Below, one piece after another: positions 8,375 to 17,278 of a stretch of DNA of 64,000 bases. Below the pieces are notes generated by a model, which had not been told where the DNA came from, searched no databases, and was given only the letters and a program-made list of their open reading frames with translations. The stretch is from Neolewinella aquimaris. Lineage in GTDB: Bacteria; Bacteroidota; Bacteroidia; Chitinophagales; Saprospiraceae. A program made the translations under genes and the position numbers. Each line of letters begins with the position of its first letter. The first letter of the stretch is position 1. The stretch lies in NCBI RefSeq assembly GCF_014197245.1, contig NZ_JACIFF010000001.1, positions 62,001 to 126,000 of the forward strand, written 5' to 3'.

Positions 8375-8524
8375 AGTATCGGTTAGAGGGGTGAGGGCGA
8401 GGATAAGGTAAGAAAAGTGATTTAGGGCAGTCGATGTTGACAATCCGTTAACAAGAATTTGGTGGTCATTGGGGGGAGGGTAGTGTTATAGAACTGATCT
8501 TTGTGACCCACAAAACAGCATGCT

Positions 8525-9034
8525 ATGTTTAATTCTAAGTTATCTCTCCTCGCCGTTACGGTAATGGCCTTCAGCGTATTCTCCTGTCAGCAGGGAAACG
8601 ATGAGGTACGCGACGCCGCCCGCCAGGACATCGAGACCGTAGCCCCCGCGAACCCCAACGCCGCCGCTCCCGATCAACCCAGTGTAGCCACTCCGGCCGG
8701 CCCCACCACCGCGCTTGCGTTTGACGAGGACGCGTTCAACTTCGGCACCGTTACCGAGGGCGAAATCATCACCCATACCTATTCCTTCAAGAACACCGGT
8801 AGCGAGCCGCTCATCGTCTCCGACGCACGTGGTACCTGTGGCTGTACCGTTCCATCCAAGCCTACCGCTCCCATCGCTCCCGGCGAAACCGGTGAGATCA
8901 CCGTCCGCTTTGACACCCGTAACAAGGTAGGTGAGCGCCAGCAGAAGGTGACCGTTACCGCCAACACCACTCCTCCCCAAACCGTCATTTCCCTCGACGG
9001 CACGGTAGTGGCCGACCCCAACGCTTCGAAGTAA
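8525..9034 (+). CDS. DUF1573 lipoprotein
   Basis: 169 residues. Lipoprotein signal with Cys21 (FSVFSC), a Pro/Ala-rich linker to about residue 62, then one DUF1573 immunoglobulin-like domain marked by FNFGTVTEGEIITHTYSFKN, GTCGCTVP and APGETGEITVRFDT. Such lipoproteins are abundant in Bacteroidota and sit in the envelope; the CGC cysteines are a family hallmark but the function is not established. An out-of-frame ATG at 8520 overlaps the start region. A strong hairpin terminator follows at 9061. Confidence 0.85.
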   Translation: MFNSKLSLLAVTVMAFSVFSCQQGNDEVRDAARQDIETVAPANPNAAAPDQPSVATPAGPTTALAFDEDAFNFGTVTEGEIITHTYSFKNTGSEPLIVSDARGTCGCTVPSKPTAPIAPGETGEITVRFDTRNKVGERQQKVTVTANTTPPQTVISLDGTVVADPNASK

Positions 9035-9060
9035 GCCGTTGCGTTACGGTCAACGTGATT

Positions 9061-9097
9061 ACGCCCCGTCGGCTTCGTGCCGGCGGGGCGTATTTGT
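9061..9097 (+). terminator. Rho-independent-type terminator after the DUF1573 gene
   Basis: 13-bp arms 9061-9073 and 9079-9091 pair with one G-T wobble around a 5-nt TTCGT loop and are followed by a short T-rich tract. Confidence 0.7.
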
Positions 9098-9121
9098 GTG
9101 TTGGCTTACCGACGGAAAAGC

Positions 9122-9129
9122 TACTTTTG
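9122..9129 (+). promoter_or_regulatory. Promoter core TACTTTTG for the phosphatase/arfB pair
   Basis: Exact TAnnTTTG match, 19 nt before ATG 9149, with a TTG about 18 nt upstream that fits a -33 element. Confidence 0.6.
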
Positions 9130-9148
9130 CGTTTTTCTATTCTACCGA

Positions 9149-9844
9149 ATGCCCCGCAGACTAGCCATTTCTGATATTCACGGTTGTGCCCGCACCTTCG
9201 AAGCCCTATTGGACCGGGTAAGTTTGGGAACCACCGATCACCTGTACCTCCTCGGCGATTACGTTGACCGCGGTCCCCGCACCGCCCAGGTCCTCGACTA
9301 CATCATTAAGCTGCAGCGTGAGGGGTATAAAATCCATGCGCTGCGCGGCAATCACGACCAGTACATGGTCGATGCCGCCCTCATCGGCGACAAGCACTCC
9401 CGGAACGCCTGGCGCAGTGCCGGTGCCGCGAGCACCCGCAAGAGCTACATCCGGCCCGGAAACCCCGTAGGGGCCATCGACCCCCTGCACATTTTCTGGC
9501 TCAACGAGCTTCCCTACTATTACCTGCTCGATGATTACGTACTGGTCCATGCCGGACTCAACTTTCGGCGCAAAAATCCCCTGAAGGGAAAGAAGGCGAT
9601 GCTGAACCGGCGAAATTGGTACCGCCACATCGATTACGACTGGCTTGGCGACCGGAAGATCGTGCACGGGCACACTCCCCTCACGAAAGTACAGGTCGAG
9701 GCTCAGTTGCACCCCCGCCGCCGTGCCTATCCCGTTTTCGACATTGACGCCGGTTGTTTCCACGTCAAAGCCGGCATGGGACACCTCTGCGCCCTGAACC
9801 TGGATGAACGTACCTTCACCTTCGTCCCTAACCTCGACCGATGA
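9149..9844 (+). CDS. Calcineurin-like metallophosphoesterase (serine/threonine phosphatase type)
   Basis: 231 residues. Metal-binding and catalytic blocks of PPP-type phosphatases are in order: SDIHGC near residue 8, GDYVDRGP near 38, GNHD near 69, VLVHAG mid-protein and VHGHTPL toward the C-terminus. This is the size and motif spacing of bacterial PrpA/PrpB and diadenosine-tetraphosphatase-like enzymes; the true substrate (phosphoprotein or dinucleotide) cannot be told. ATG 9149 puts the first motif at residue 8; an in-frame start at 9077 would place the promoter inside the gene. The stop overlaps the arfB ATG (ATGA). Confidence 0.83.
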   Translation: MPRRLAISDIHGCARTFEALLDRVSLGTTDHLYLLGDYVDRGPRTAQVLDYIIKLQREGYKIHALRGNHDQYMVDAALIGDKHSRNAWRSAGAASTRKSYIRPGNPVGAIDPLHIFWLNELPYYYLLDDYVLVHAGLNFRRKNPLKGKKAMLNRRNWYRHIDYDWLGDRKIVHGHTPLTKVQVEAQLHPRRRAYPVFDIDAGCFHVKAGMGHLCALNLDERTFTFVPNLDR

Positions 9845-10242
9845 ATTGGGAGACGATCGAACGAGAACTCGAACTGCGTACCTCCCGGTCCTCCGGTGCG
9901 GGCGGACAGCACGTGAATAAAACCGAGAGCCGCGTAGAGTTGGTCCTCGACGTCAACGCCAGCCAGGGACTGAGTCGCCGCGAAAAAGACAACCTGCGTT
10001 TCCACCTTTCCTCCCGCCTCGACGGCCACGGTCGGCTCTCCGTAACGGATCAATCCGACCGGTCGCAACACACCAACCGCAAGCGGGCGCTCGCAAGTAT
10101 GCGTCAACTGCTGGAGCGCGGCATCCGCAATCCACCCAAAAAGCGCAAGGCCGGGGCCTTTAAGGCAAACAACCGCAAGCGGCTGGATCGCAAGAAAAGG
10201 ACGGGGGAGAAGAAGGCGGGACGCGGGAAAATTGATTGGTAG
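9841..10242 (+). CDS. arfB: Alternative ribosome-rescue factor ArfB (GGQ peptidyl-tRNA hydrolase)
   Basis: 133 residues. The release-factor-like domain contains GAGGQHVNKTESRVEL (Gly21-Gly22-Gln23), the GGQ motif that hydrolyses peptidyl-tRNA, and a Lys/Arg-rich tail (KKRKAGAFKANNRKRLDRKKRTGEKK in part) that in ArfB/YaeJ enters the empty mRNA channel of stalled ribosomes. No codon-recognition domain is present, which separates it from RF1/RF2. Translation is probably coupled to the upstream phosphatase by the 4-bp ATGA overlap. It ends 17 bp from the convergent nusB end. Confidence 0.9.
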   Translation: MNWETIERELELRTSRSSGAGGQHVNKTESRVELVLDVNASQGLSRREKDNLRFHLSSRLDGHGRLSVTDQSDRSQHTNRKRALASMRQLLERGIRNPPKKRKAGAFKANNRKRLDRKKRTGEKKAGRGKIDW

Positions 10243-10259
10243 ATAGACGCTGGCGCCTC

Positions 10260-11171
10260 TTACCTCACCAATCCCTCCGCCTGCAACTCCTTCAGCAACT
10301 TATCGAGGATGCCGTTCAAAAACTCCTTGCTCTTATCGGTGCTGTAGAGTTTGGAGATGTCGAGGTATTCGTTGAGGGTGACCTGGGGGGGGATGGAATC
10401 GAACTCGAGGAATTCGGCGATCGCCATTTTGAGCAGGATCATGTCGATGATGGCTACCCGTTCCGCATCCCAGTTCTGGAGGACGGACTTGATGCGCTCC
10501 AGTAAAGCCTCGTCTGCGTCCACCACAAATTTCAGCAGGACATCACCGAATTCGCTGACGGCTTCGGAGCTGCTTTCGTACTCCCGCGCAAAATCTTCGT
10601 CAACGGGCAGCGCCTTGATGGTCTTCTTCATGGCGCCGACGACCAGGCTTTTGTCTTCATCCCACAACGGAAAGTGATCTTCCACCATCGTCAGGAAAAG
10701 CTCCTGCCCCTGCAGCCATTTGTAGAGGGATAGGAGCACACTGATGGTTTCCGGGTGGCCTGCTTCTTCGTGTGCGCTGTATTCCGCGTAGGCTTCGCTG
10801 GCGAGAAAGTCGCGGTAAAGCTGCTTAACCTGATCGGCGTCGATGAGCGAACGAATGTGGTAGCGGTCGTAGAGCCGGCTGAGTTCCTTGTTGTCCGAAA
10901 GCGAGCGCACCTCCGGATTATTGGCGAGGGTAGCCTTGAAGGTCAGGTCCTCTTCGGAGGGGCGCAGCTTGGCGTTGCGGGTGGCGAGGTCCTGTTTGGC
11001 GTACTCGCACGTTCGCTGGAGGATCAGCAGATTTTGTAGGTAGAGCTCGAAGGACCGCTTGACCATCAGGGAGTAGTGGCTGCGGATGGCCCGGATGTCA
11101 CTGCGCTCCTGCCGCTGGGCGGCGTAGAGGACCTGCATAATCTTGATGCGTACGTTGCGGCGACTCAGCAT
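10260..11171 (-). CDS. nusB: Transcription antitermination factor NusB
   Basis: 303 residues, longer than the roughly 140-residue enterobacterial protein, as usual in Bacteroidota. It opens with LSRRNVRIKIMQVLYA, the typical NusB N-terminal RNA-binding helix of this phylum, followed by an inserted helical region. The conserved NusB core lies at the C-terminal end: DWDAERVAIIDMILLKMAIAE, then PPQVTLNEYLDISKLYS and FLNGILDKL. NusB binds boxA RNA with NusE during rRNA transcription. The DoxX-type gene lies 73 bp upstream on the same strand. Confidence 0.9.
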   Translation of the reverse strand: MLSRRNVRIKIMQVLYAAQRQERSDIRAIRSHYSLMVKRSFELYLQNLLILQRTCEYAKQDLATRNAKLRPSEEDLTFKATLANNPEVRSLSDNKELSRLYDRYHIRSLIDADQVKQLYRDFLASEAYAEYSAHEEAGHPETISVLLSLYKWLQGQELFLTMVEDHFPLWDEDKSLVVGAMKKTIKALPVDEDFAREYESSSEAVSEFGDVLLKFVVDADEALLERIKSVLQNWDAERVAIIDMILLKMAIAEFLEFDSIPPQVTLNEYLDISKLYSTDKSKEFLNGILDKLLKELQAEGLVR

Positions 11172-11244
11172 AATTGGGTCCGGTTTTCAATTTTGCAGGG
11201 GTGGAACTACCGGTCTGCCCCGCAAAGCAACGAAAAAAGGCCGA

Positions 11245-12615
11245 CTACTGACCCGCTGCCGCCAAAATATCCTGCCGCGCAATGTCGTCGAAGGAGGGAA
11301 GGCGGCTGTGGTGCCACTTATTGACGATGACTCCCTGCTTCATCAACACTACGCCGGGGTTGGAACGAACGATGGTTTTGAGCAGAATGTCATCCCCCCG
11401 ATGGAAGGGATAATCCGCGCCGATGGTTTGCCGAAAATCATCCAGGTAGGCATCGTCGGCGAATTTAGTCATGGCCATCACCGTATGTCCCGCCGCTTCG
11501 GCCCGCTCGACCACCGGCTGGATGTCGTTGACCCAGTCTTCCACATAGTCCTTGTTCCAGTTCCCGGGTTCCCCCTTAAGGGCATACGCCACGATAATGA
11601 AGGTGTACCCCGGATCGGCCAGCAACTCCGGCACGATGTCGTGGCCCTCGGTATCGCTCACCTCGAAGTCGCTGATCTTCGTGGCCACGATGGCCGGCTC
11701 GGAAGAAAAGGTTTCGTACGACCAGTTCGATTCCGGATAGTCCTTGTAAACCTCCAAAAAATCAGCGGTAGACATCTCGACCACCTGTCCGGTCTCCTTA
11801 TTGGTAAGCACGTAGCCGAGCACTTCCACCGATCCGGCCGCTTCTTCCTCCGCCTGTTTCACCGCCGCCACGTCCGTACCGATCTTAAAGGGACGGAAAT
11901 CCTGTCCGGGAATGTCCCACACGAAGTTGCTCAGGCAGTAGAAAAGGGCAATCGCCCCGGTAAGCATTACCGCCGCCGAACGCACGCCCGAGGTGAAGAG
12001 CTGGTGCATCTTTCCGGGAGCGATCAGGAACACGAGGGCGGGCAGCAGCAGGAAGACATCCTTCAAAAAGCTGACCCGTGGCTCGAGTTTGAGGAAATCA
12101 CCGAAACACCCGCAATCGGTCACCTTCATGTTACTCTCCGCGTACGGCCCCCAGTCGCCGAAAGCGAAGAAATTTACTCCCGCCGGCACGTAACCCGTGA
12201 GGTAGGTAAACCCGGTTAGCACCGTAAAGAAGGCTACGATAACGAAGAACAACCAGGCGGTCAGCTTCGGTTTAGCCCCCACGATCAGCATCAGGCCGAG
12301 CATGATCTCCAGTACGATCATAAACACCGAGAAGCCGACCGACATGCTACTCAGCCAGGGAAATATGGGAGCCAGAAATCCGGCACCGGCCCCCTCCGCG
12401 GTAGACGCAAATTCCGCGAAGTACTGTTCCATTTTATACGCCGTACCCAGGGGGTCGATCGCCTTCACGTAGCCGGAAAATAGAAACAGGGCACCCGCAA
12501 AATTCTGCAGCAGACTCATGAACAGGTTGCGGGTCGACCGCAAAAACACGTGCGTCAGCGCCGTGAGCGACAGGGCGGCTACGGAAATGTAGATTAGTAG
12601 GGTAGTAAGCGTCAT
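11245..12615 (-). CDS. BT_3928-type membrane protein: DoxX domain plus thioredoxin-like tail
   Basis: 456 residues from ATG 12615. The N-terminal half has several hydrophobic helices with the DoxX-like patterns SLLQNFAGALFLFSGYVKAIDPLG and WLSSMSVGFSVFMIVLEIMLGLMLI, and a pair CGCFGD. The C-terminal half is soluble and ends in a thioredoxin-fold-like stretch (NPGVVLMKQGVIVNKWHHSRLP). This is the arrangement annotated as BT_3928 family in Bacteroidota, a conserved inner-membrane protein with a suspected redox role. An in-frame start 27 bp upstream is possible. It precedes nusB on the same strand. Confidence 0.78.
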   Translation of the reverse strand: MTLTTLLIYISVAALSLTALTHVFLRSTRNLFMSLLQNFAGALFLFSGYVKAIDPLGTAYKMEQYFAEFASTAEGAGAGFLAPIFPWLSSMSVGFSVFMIVLEIMLGLMLIVGAKPKLTAWLFFVIVAFFTVLTGFTYLTGYVPAGVNFFAFGDWGPYAESNMKVTDCGCFGDFLKLEPRVSFLKDVFLLLPALVFLIAPGKMHQLFTSGVRSAAVMLTGAIALFYCLSNFVWDIPGQDFRPFKIGTDVAAVKQAEEEAAGSVEVLGYVLTNKETGQVVEMSTADFLEVYKDYPESNWSYETFSSEPAIVATKISDFEVSDTEGHDIVPELLADPGYTFIIVAYALKGEPGNWNKDYVEDWVNDIQPVVERAEAAGHTVMAMTKFADDAYLDDFRQTIGADYPFHRGDDILLKTIVRSNPGVVLMKQGVIVNKWHHSRLPSFDDIARQDILAAAGQ

Positions 12616-12672
12616 GGATGGAAATATTAAGCTAAAATACAACGGGCAAACGCAGAGGTTGTCAACGTAGTG

Positions 12673-15600
12673 TTAAGCGGTAGTCTGTTGTAATTCAACG
12701 TGTGCAAGCAAGCTGGCGTACACCTCGCTGTGTTGCAGCACCTCCGGGCATCCCACCAGCACGAGGTGGTCCCGCGCCCTGGTCATCGCTACGTTCAGCT
12801 TGCGGTCGACCCCTTCCTCGCTGATCTGCGACATCCGCTGCAATTGTCCGCTGTCATTGGCACACAACGACATCAGCACGATGCGTTTGGCACTTCCCTG
12901 GTACCGCTCGACGGTGTCGACGGTGAAGTCATCGGGACTGTACCCCCTGGTCTGCAGGAGGTTGCGGATGAAGGCGATCTGGGCCCGGTAGGGGGTGATG
13001 ATGCCAATGTCCCCGGACTGAATCGGTCGCTCACTTCCGGCGTAAAGGGTCGTGAAGGCTTCCACCAACCGGACCAGCATTTCAGCCTCGTGTCGGTTCA
13101 CCTTCGGGTCTGGAGTAGCAATGTCCACCGGGGTAGACAAAAACACGAGGCGCTGGGCCCGCAGCGTATGTTGCAGTTCGTCGGTAGGCATGCCCGCTTC
13201 AATCGGCGCCAGTTGCTTAATGCGGTAGCTGATGGTTTCGGGGAGAATGTCGAGCTTGCCCCCGTAGAAATGCAGGGCGGGAAAGGCCATAATGTCCCGG
13301 TGCATCCTCCCCTGGTACCGGAGCTGATCGTAAGCCCACGACCACCCATGGTTACGTGCGGTAAGGTAGAGCCGTTCGAATAGGCTGGTCCCCAGATTGG
13401 TAAGACCTATCTCACGCAGGGAAGCATCACCGACCCGCGTTTCGGTTTCCCCCTGCTGTACCACCGCGGGAAGCTGCCGGTGGTCACCGATGAGTAAAGA
13501 CCGGGGTGCCCGGGTAAGGATGCCACCGAGCAGGGGCTCGAGAATCTGACTGGCTTCATCCACCACGATCCGGTCGAATTGCTTGAGCTGGAACAGCTCG
13601 GTCTTCCCCCCGACACTGGCCACGGTTCCGACCACCACCCGGCAGTCGTCGATCAATTGGCGCAGTTCCTTCCTGCCGCGGGCGCTCTTGCTCCTTACCT
13701 GCAGGAGCCGGTCCTCGTAGTGCGGCGAGGTGCCGAGTCTACTGCCGATGCGCAAGTAGTCCCGGAAGGGTGCGCCGCGCTCGTCCGTAATACGTTCGAT
13801 GCTCTCGCAGATTTCGTCCACGGCACGGTTGGTATAGGCCACCAGCAGAATGTTCTCCCGGGTTTCGGCCAGTAGATGGCGCACGAGGTGGTGCAGCATT
13901 TTGCTCGTCTTCCCGGTTCCGGGAGGTCCCCAGAGCAAAAAATAGTCGGGGGCGGTGATGATTTTACGCAGGATGCCGTCCTGTTCGTCGGTCAGTTCGG
14001 CCGATACGAGTTGAGGGTAGGGGGCCGCCTGACCCGGGGGGAGCAGTCCGAGCCACCGCTTGCGCACTTCGGTTCCGGCCTGCGCCCAGAGATACAGCCC
14101 GAGGTAGTGGTTCTTAAAGCTGCTGTCGAGCACGTCTTTTTCGATGCTCCAGTACGGCTTACGCCGGAAGACGCCGTCGTTCAGCTGGGGGTTGCGGGGA
14201 CGCAGGAGCACAGAAAGTTCCCGAACATCCATGATTGTGGACTTAAAGATTTGTGACTTCACCGCATCTCCGGGGCGGGCAATGGGTTCGGCGCAGCCGT
14301 AGAGGGCAATGATGTCGCCCTGACGAAATTTGATCAGGGTGCTATTCTCCGGCGATCGACGCAGGGTGAGAATATTTTCCGCCACGTCGTAGTGTTCGAA
14401 GGTAAGTCCGTCGAGCAGTTCGAAGCGGTCGATCTTGTCGTCGCGCTCATCGAGCCAGAGACTGGCCAGGCCGTTGACGTGATCGATTTTTTGCTCGCCT
14501 ACTTTGGCCAGGCGTTGTTCCCGGGCTACGAAGCCCAGGAAGGCCCCGAAGTACCGTCGCTCCAGGTCGTCCAGCTGGGCGTAGGTTGCCAGTACGGTCT
14601 GGTGATCGCGCTCGGTAAAACTTCCCAGTTCACCCAATCGACCCGGTTCGATGCGGGTTAGGAGGGCGTCGGTTTGCCGGCGCAGGTCCCGCTTGCCGAG
14701 TTGGGCGAGCAACATTTCGATCCCGACGAGCTGGTTCCTGGCCGCGATCGCCTCCATCTGCCGGTTAAATTCGGGGGGGGCGTAGCGGACGGGATTGTCG
14801 TAATCTACGCTGTACAGAATGTAGGAACGTACGTTGGCTTCCCGACCCAGGGCCCGGTTGATCATCAGGTCGTAGAGCAGCGTCTGGATGAAATTGTCGC
14901 TTCGGATCCCGTGGCGGTTCGGCTTGTAGATCTTGCTTGTTTTGAGCTCGACGATGGAGGTCGTCGCCTCTTCGGTATCGCGCTGCGACTGGAGCAGGTC
15001 CAGGCGCCCCTGCAGTCCGTAACTCGGACTCAAAAAGGTGGGTTCCAGCATGACGGTCTCCCGATCGATGTCCAGTTCGGGTAGGAGCTGCACCACGAAC
15101 TTCTGGACCGTGAGGAAGTGATGCTTCAGTTCTTGAATCAGCTGGCGCACTTCCTGGTCGGAAAACAGGCACAATTCCAGGGGCTGCATCTCGAAAATGG
15201 TGGGCAGCACGTCGCGGAAGCGCGATTCAGGACGGTGGATGAGTATGTCCAGAAAGCTGTTCACGATGTTTCCCCGGACCAGCGGCGGCCGCTTTTCGAA
15301 GGGGAGCAATCGCTTGGGCAGCGATGACCAGGGCTGAAAGGCCGGACCGTTGCCGAAACAGCCCGCCACGTCGGTGACGTTCACGAGAAAGTCCGGCTCG
15401 ATGACGATCTGCGTCGGATACAGGCGGTTGCCTTCCCGCAGCTGGGCGTTGAGCAAATTGAGGATGATGAAGGGGCCACTGATCTTTTCCAGGATCTCCA
15501 CCGCGCCCCGCACGAGGGAGTCCGCCAGCTCGGGTTCGCCGTAGGGGATGGTGTACACCAGTTCGGGACGGTCTTCCCTTCTCACCCAGAGCAGTTGCGC

Positions 15601-16065
15601 TACGGGGTCGATCTCCGCCGCCAGCACCCGCAGCTGGTAGTACCGGCGTTTTACCTCGGGCGGGCGGTAGGGGGGGAATTCAATAGCAAGGTACTCGGCT
15701 AATATTGCCGGAGCTTCCGTACCGAATAATCGGGAGGTGAGCTCCGTCGCTATGCGCAGGCCGAGTAGCAAGCGGTTGGCCAGCTCCGCCGGATCGGGCG
15801 TCTGGTTGCGGCCCCGGCGAAACTGCCTTTCCTGTACGACCAGTTCCCGCGGAAGCCCGAATTTATGGGCGGCGTAGGTGATGCGGGCGTACACGGTGCT
15901 GAAGTGGAGCAAGTCTTCCTCCGTAGCCCGCTCGAATATTTCCAACACCATCCGACGCAGGGCGTCCGTGCGCTGCGTGTCGGTCATCTCGGGGTTGTTT
16001 GCTACCTGCCGAATACGCCGGTAGAAATGGTCGCTGACGGCCTGCTGTCGGGGGGAGACACTCAT
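12673..16065 (-). CDS. Dna2-like nuclease-helicase (PD-(D/E)XK nuclease plus superfamily 1 helicase)
   Basis: 1130 residues. An uncharacterised N-terminal region (1-340) leads to a Cas4/RecB-type nuclease core: Asp355 in GLQGRLDLL and Glu373-Leu-Lys375 in IVELKTSK, followed by a helix with IQTLLYDL. A linker or beta-barrel region (about 560-660) precedes an SF1B UPF1-like helicase: Walker A WGPPGTGKTS at 712-721, TNRAVDEI, VVDEASQ at 834-840, GDHRQLPAV, and C-terminal VDTVERYQGS and NVAMTRARD. This is the Dna2 layout, processing flaps or broken ends. Unlike eukaryotic Dna2 and AddB, the four-cysteine Fe-S ligand set is not seen around the nuclease. TATCTTGC lies 4 nt before ATG. Confidence 0.82.
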   Translation of the reverse strand: MSVSPRQQAVSDHFYRRIRQVANNPEMTDTQRTDALRRMVLEIFERATEEDLLHFSTVYARITYAAHKFGLPRELVVQERQFRRGRNQTPDPAELANRLLLGLRIATELTSRLFGTEAPAILAEYLAIEFPPYRPPEVKRRYYQLRVLAAEIDPVAQLLWVRREDRPELVYTIPYGEPELADSLVRGAVEILEKISGPFIILNLLNAQLREGNRLYPTQIVIEPDFLVNVTDVAGCFGNGPAFQPWSSLPKRLLPFEKRPPLVRGNIVNSFLDILIHRPESRFRDVLPTIFEMQPLELCLFSDQEVRQLIQELKHHFLTVQKFVVQLLPELDIDRETVMLEPTFLSPSYGLQGRLDLLQSQRDTEEATTSIVELKTSKIYKPNRHGIRSDNFIQTLLYDLMINRALGREANVRSYILYSVDYDNPVRYAPPEFNRQMEAIAARNQLVGIEMLLAQLGKRDLRRQTDALLTRIEPGRLGELGSFTERDHQTVLATYAQLDDLERRYFGAFLGFVAREQRLAKVGEQKIDHVNGLASLWLDERDDKIDRFELLDGLTFEHYDVAENILTLRRSPENSTLIKFRQGDIIALYGCAEPIARPGDAVKSQIFKSTIMDVRELSVLLRPRNPQLNDGVFRRKPYWSIEKDVLDSSFKNHYLGLYLWAQAGTEVRKRWLGLLPPGQAAPYPQLVSAELTDEQDGILRKIITAPDYFLLWGPPGTGKTSKMLHHLVRHLLAETRENILLVAYTNRAVDEICESIERITDERGAPFRDYLRIGSRLGTSPHYEDRLLQVRSKSARGRKELRQLIDDCRVVVGTVASVGGKTELFQLKQFDRIVVDEASQILEPLLGGILTRAPRSLLIGDHRQLPAVVQQGETETRVGDASLREIGLTNLGTSLFERLYLTARNHGWSWAYDQLRYQGRMHRDIMAFPALHFYGGKLDILPETISYRIKQLAPIEAGMPTDELQHTLRAQRLVFLSTPVDIATPDPKVNRHEAEMLVRLVEAFTTLYAGSERPIQSGDIGIITPYRAQIAFIRNLLQTRGYSPDDFTVDTVERYQGSAKRIVLMSLCANDSGQLQRMSQISEEGVDRKLNVAMTRARDHLVLVGCPEVLQHSEVYASLLAHVELQQTTA

Positions 16066-16069
16066 GGCG

Positions 16070-16077
16070 GCAAGATA
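16070..16077 (-). promoter_or_regulatory. Promoter core TATCTTGC for the Dna2-like gene
   Basis: Near-consensus -7 element 4 nt from ATG 16065; the same octamer sits before the DUF3137 gene. Confidence 0.45.
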
Positions 16078-16120
16078 GTAAGTTGGCAGTACCTGCGTTC
16101 GCTGCTCCCGCGTCCCCGCA

Positions 16121-16226
16121 TTGGAAATTTATAAGCTAACGGAGACTCTACTCGGCCGACGAGCTCTGCTGCGCGTCGCTCGGCGGACGAGGTTGGTACA
16201 TCGCTCGGCGGGCGAGGGTGCTGGAC
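16121..16226. repeat. Intergenic mosaic repeat with two 25-bp copies
   Basis: A short AT-rich stretch is followed by GC-rich units. CGCTCGGCGGACGAGG (from 16177) and CGCTCGGCGGGCGAGG (from 16202) are 25 bp apart. The core CTCGGCGGACGA recurs in the 96-bp repeats near 27.6 kb. Confidence 0.5.
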
Positions 16227-16233
16227 GAGAATA

Positions 16234-16247
16234 AGCGAAATTTCGCT
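16234..16247. promoter_or_regulatory. Palindrome AGCGAAATTTCGCT upstream of the fatty-acid gene set
   Basis: Perfect 14-bp palindrome ending 11 nt before ATG 16259 and overlapping a TAAATTGC that could be the promoter core. A repressor bound here would block transcription. Confidence 0.4.
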
Positions 16248-16258
16248 AAATTGCGGCA

Positions 16259-17227
16259 ATGAAGGATCGTCACGAAATTTTGCGCAGTCTCCACCTCGAC
16301 ATTCCGGTGGTGGTTTCCCCCATGTTTATCGTATCCCAGCAGCAGCTTGTGCTGGAGTCGTGTAAGAACGGCGTAATGGGCACCTTCCCCGCCCTAAACA
16401 ATCGAACAACGGAGGGCTTCGAGCAGTGGGTCATCGAAATTAAGGAGGAACTGCGGGCCGAGGAGGAACGTCGGGGCAAACCGCTTCCGGTCTTTGGCGT
16501 AAACCTCATCGTACATAAGACCAATCCGCGCGTACAGGCCGACCTGGAAGTCATCGTACGCCAGCAGGTGCCGGTGATCATTACCTCCCTGGGGGCGGTG
16601 AAGGAAGTGATCGACGCGGTACATAGTTATGGCGGACTCGTCTTCCACGACGTTACCAATACCTACCACGCCCAGAAAGCCATCGACGCCGGGGTAGACG
16701 GTCTGATCCTGGTCAGCGCCGGAGCGGGGGGACACGCCGGTACCCTCAATCCCATTCCCTTTGTCACCGAGATTCGTAAGATGTTCGATGGCGTAATCCT
16801 CCTCGCCGGAGCCCTCAGTACCGGACGCGACGTGGCCACCGCACTCCAAATGGGTGCCGATCTGGCCTATATGGGTACCCGCTTCATCAGCACCCGCGAG
16901 GCCATGGCCGACCAGGCCTATAAGGATATGATCATCGAGGCCGGTACCCAGGACATCATCTACACCGCCTCCGTCTCCGGCATCCCCGCAAACTGGATGG
17001 TACGCAGCCTCGAAGCCGCCGGCATCACGAAAGACATGTGGGACCAAAAAGCCAAGGCCGACTTCGGCGCCGAACACGAAGCCAAAGCCTGGAAGAACCT
17101 CTGGAGTGCCGGCCACGGCGTGGCGACGATTGATGATAATCCTGCCGTCGCAGACCTGGTCGATCGCCTAAAACGGGAAATGAGGGAGGCGTTGCAGGAA
17201 CAATCCCAGCGAGCCGACAAATTTTAA
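16259..17227 (+). CDS. Nitronate monooxygenase / enoyl-reductase-like FMN oxidoreductase
   Basis: 322 residues, TIM-barrel of the 2-nitropropane dioxygenase family. Visible features are VVSPMFIVSQQQLVLESCKNG at the N-terminal strand (given here only as its position 18-38), the phosphate/FMN-binding AGAGGHAGT, and ALSTGRDVATALQMGADLAYMGTRF. Members oxidise alkyl nitronates or act as flavin-dependent reductases; the family is over-annotated, so the substrate is uncertain. It heads a plus-strand group with a dienoyl-CoA-reductase-like SDR and a dienoyl-CoA-isomerase-like crotonase. A palindrome covers its putative promoter. Confidence 0.8.
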   Translation: MKDRHEILRSLHLDIPVVVSPMFIVSQQQLVLESCKNGVMGTFPALNNRTTEGFEQWVIEIKEELRAEEERRGKPLPVFGVNLIVHKTNPRVQADLEVIVRQQVPVIITSLGAVKEVIDAVHSYGGLVFHDVTNTYHAQKAIDAGVDGLILVSAGAGGHAGTLNPIPFVTEIRKMFDGVILLAGALSTGRDVATALQMGADLAYMGTRFISTREAMADQAYKDMIIEAGTQDIIYTASVSGIPANWMVRSLEAAGITKDMWDQKAKADFGAEHEAKAWKNLWSAGHGVATIDDNPAVADLVDRLKREMREALQEQSQRADKF

Positions 17228-17277
17228 AATTTCAAATATCCAATTTCAAATTTGACATTTTAAATTTAAAATTTCCT
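17225..17277. repeat. AT-rich intergenic linker
   Basis: A run of TTTAAAATTTCAAAT-like words between the monooxygenase and the SDR. Similar ATTTACAATTTG-rich linkers occur at 27466-27510 and 34642-34677. Confidence 0.45.
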
Positions 17278-17278
17278 C

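Noticed and set aside
9077-9148. N-terminal extension of the phosphatase
   Set aside because: The promoter core TACTTTTG lies inside it and the metal motif would sit too far from the N-terminus.
11143-12219. A 358-codon open frame antisense to the BT_3928-type gene
   Set aside because: Composition is His/Arg/Gly-rich and no motif is seen; the sense gene has clear membrane helices.
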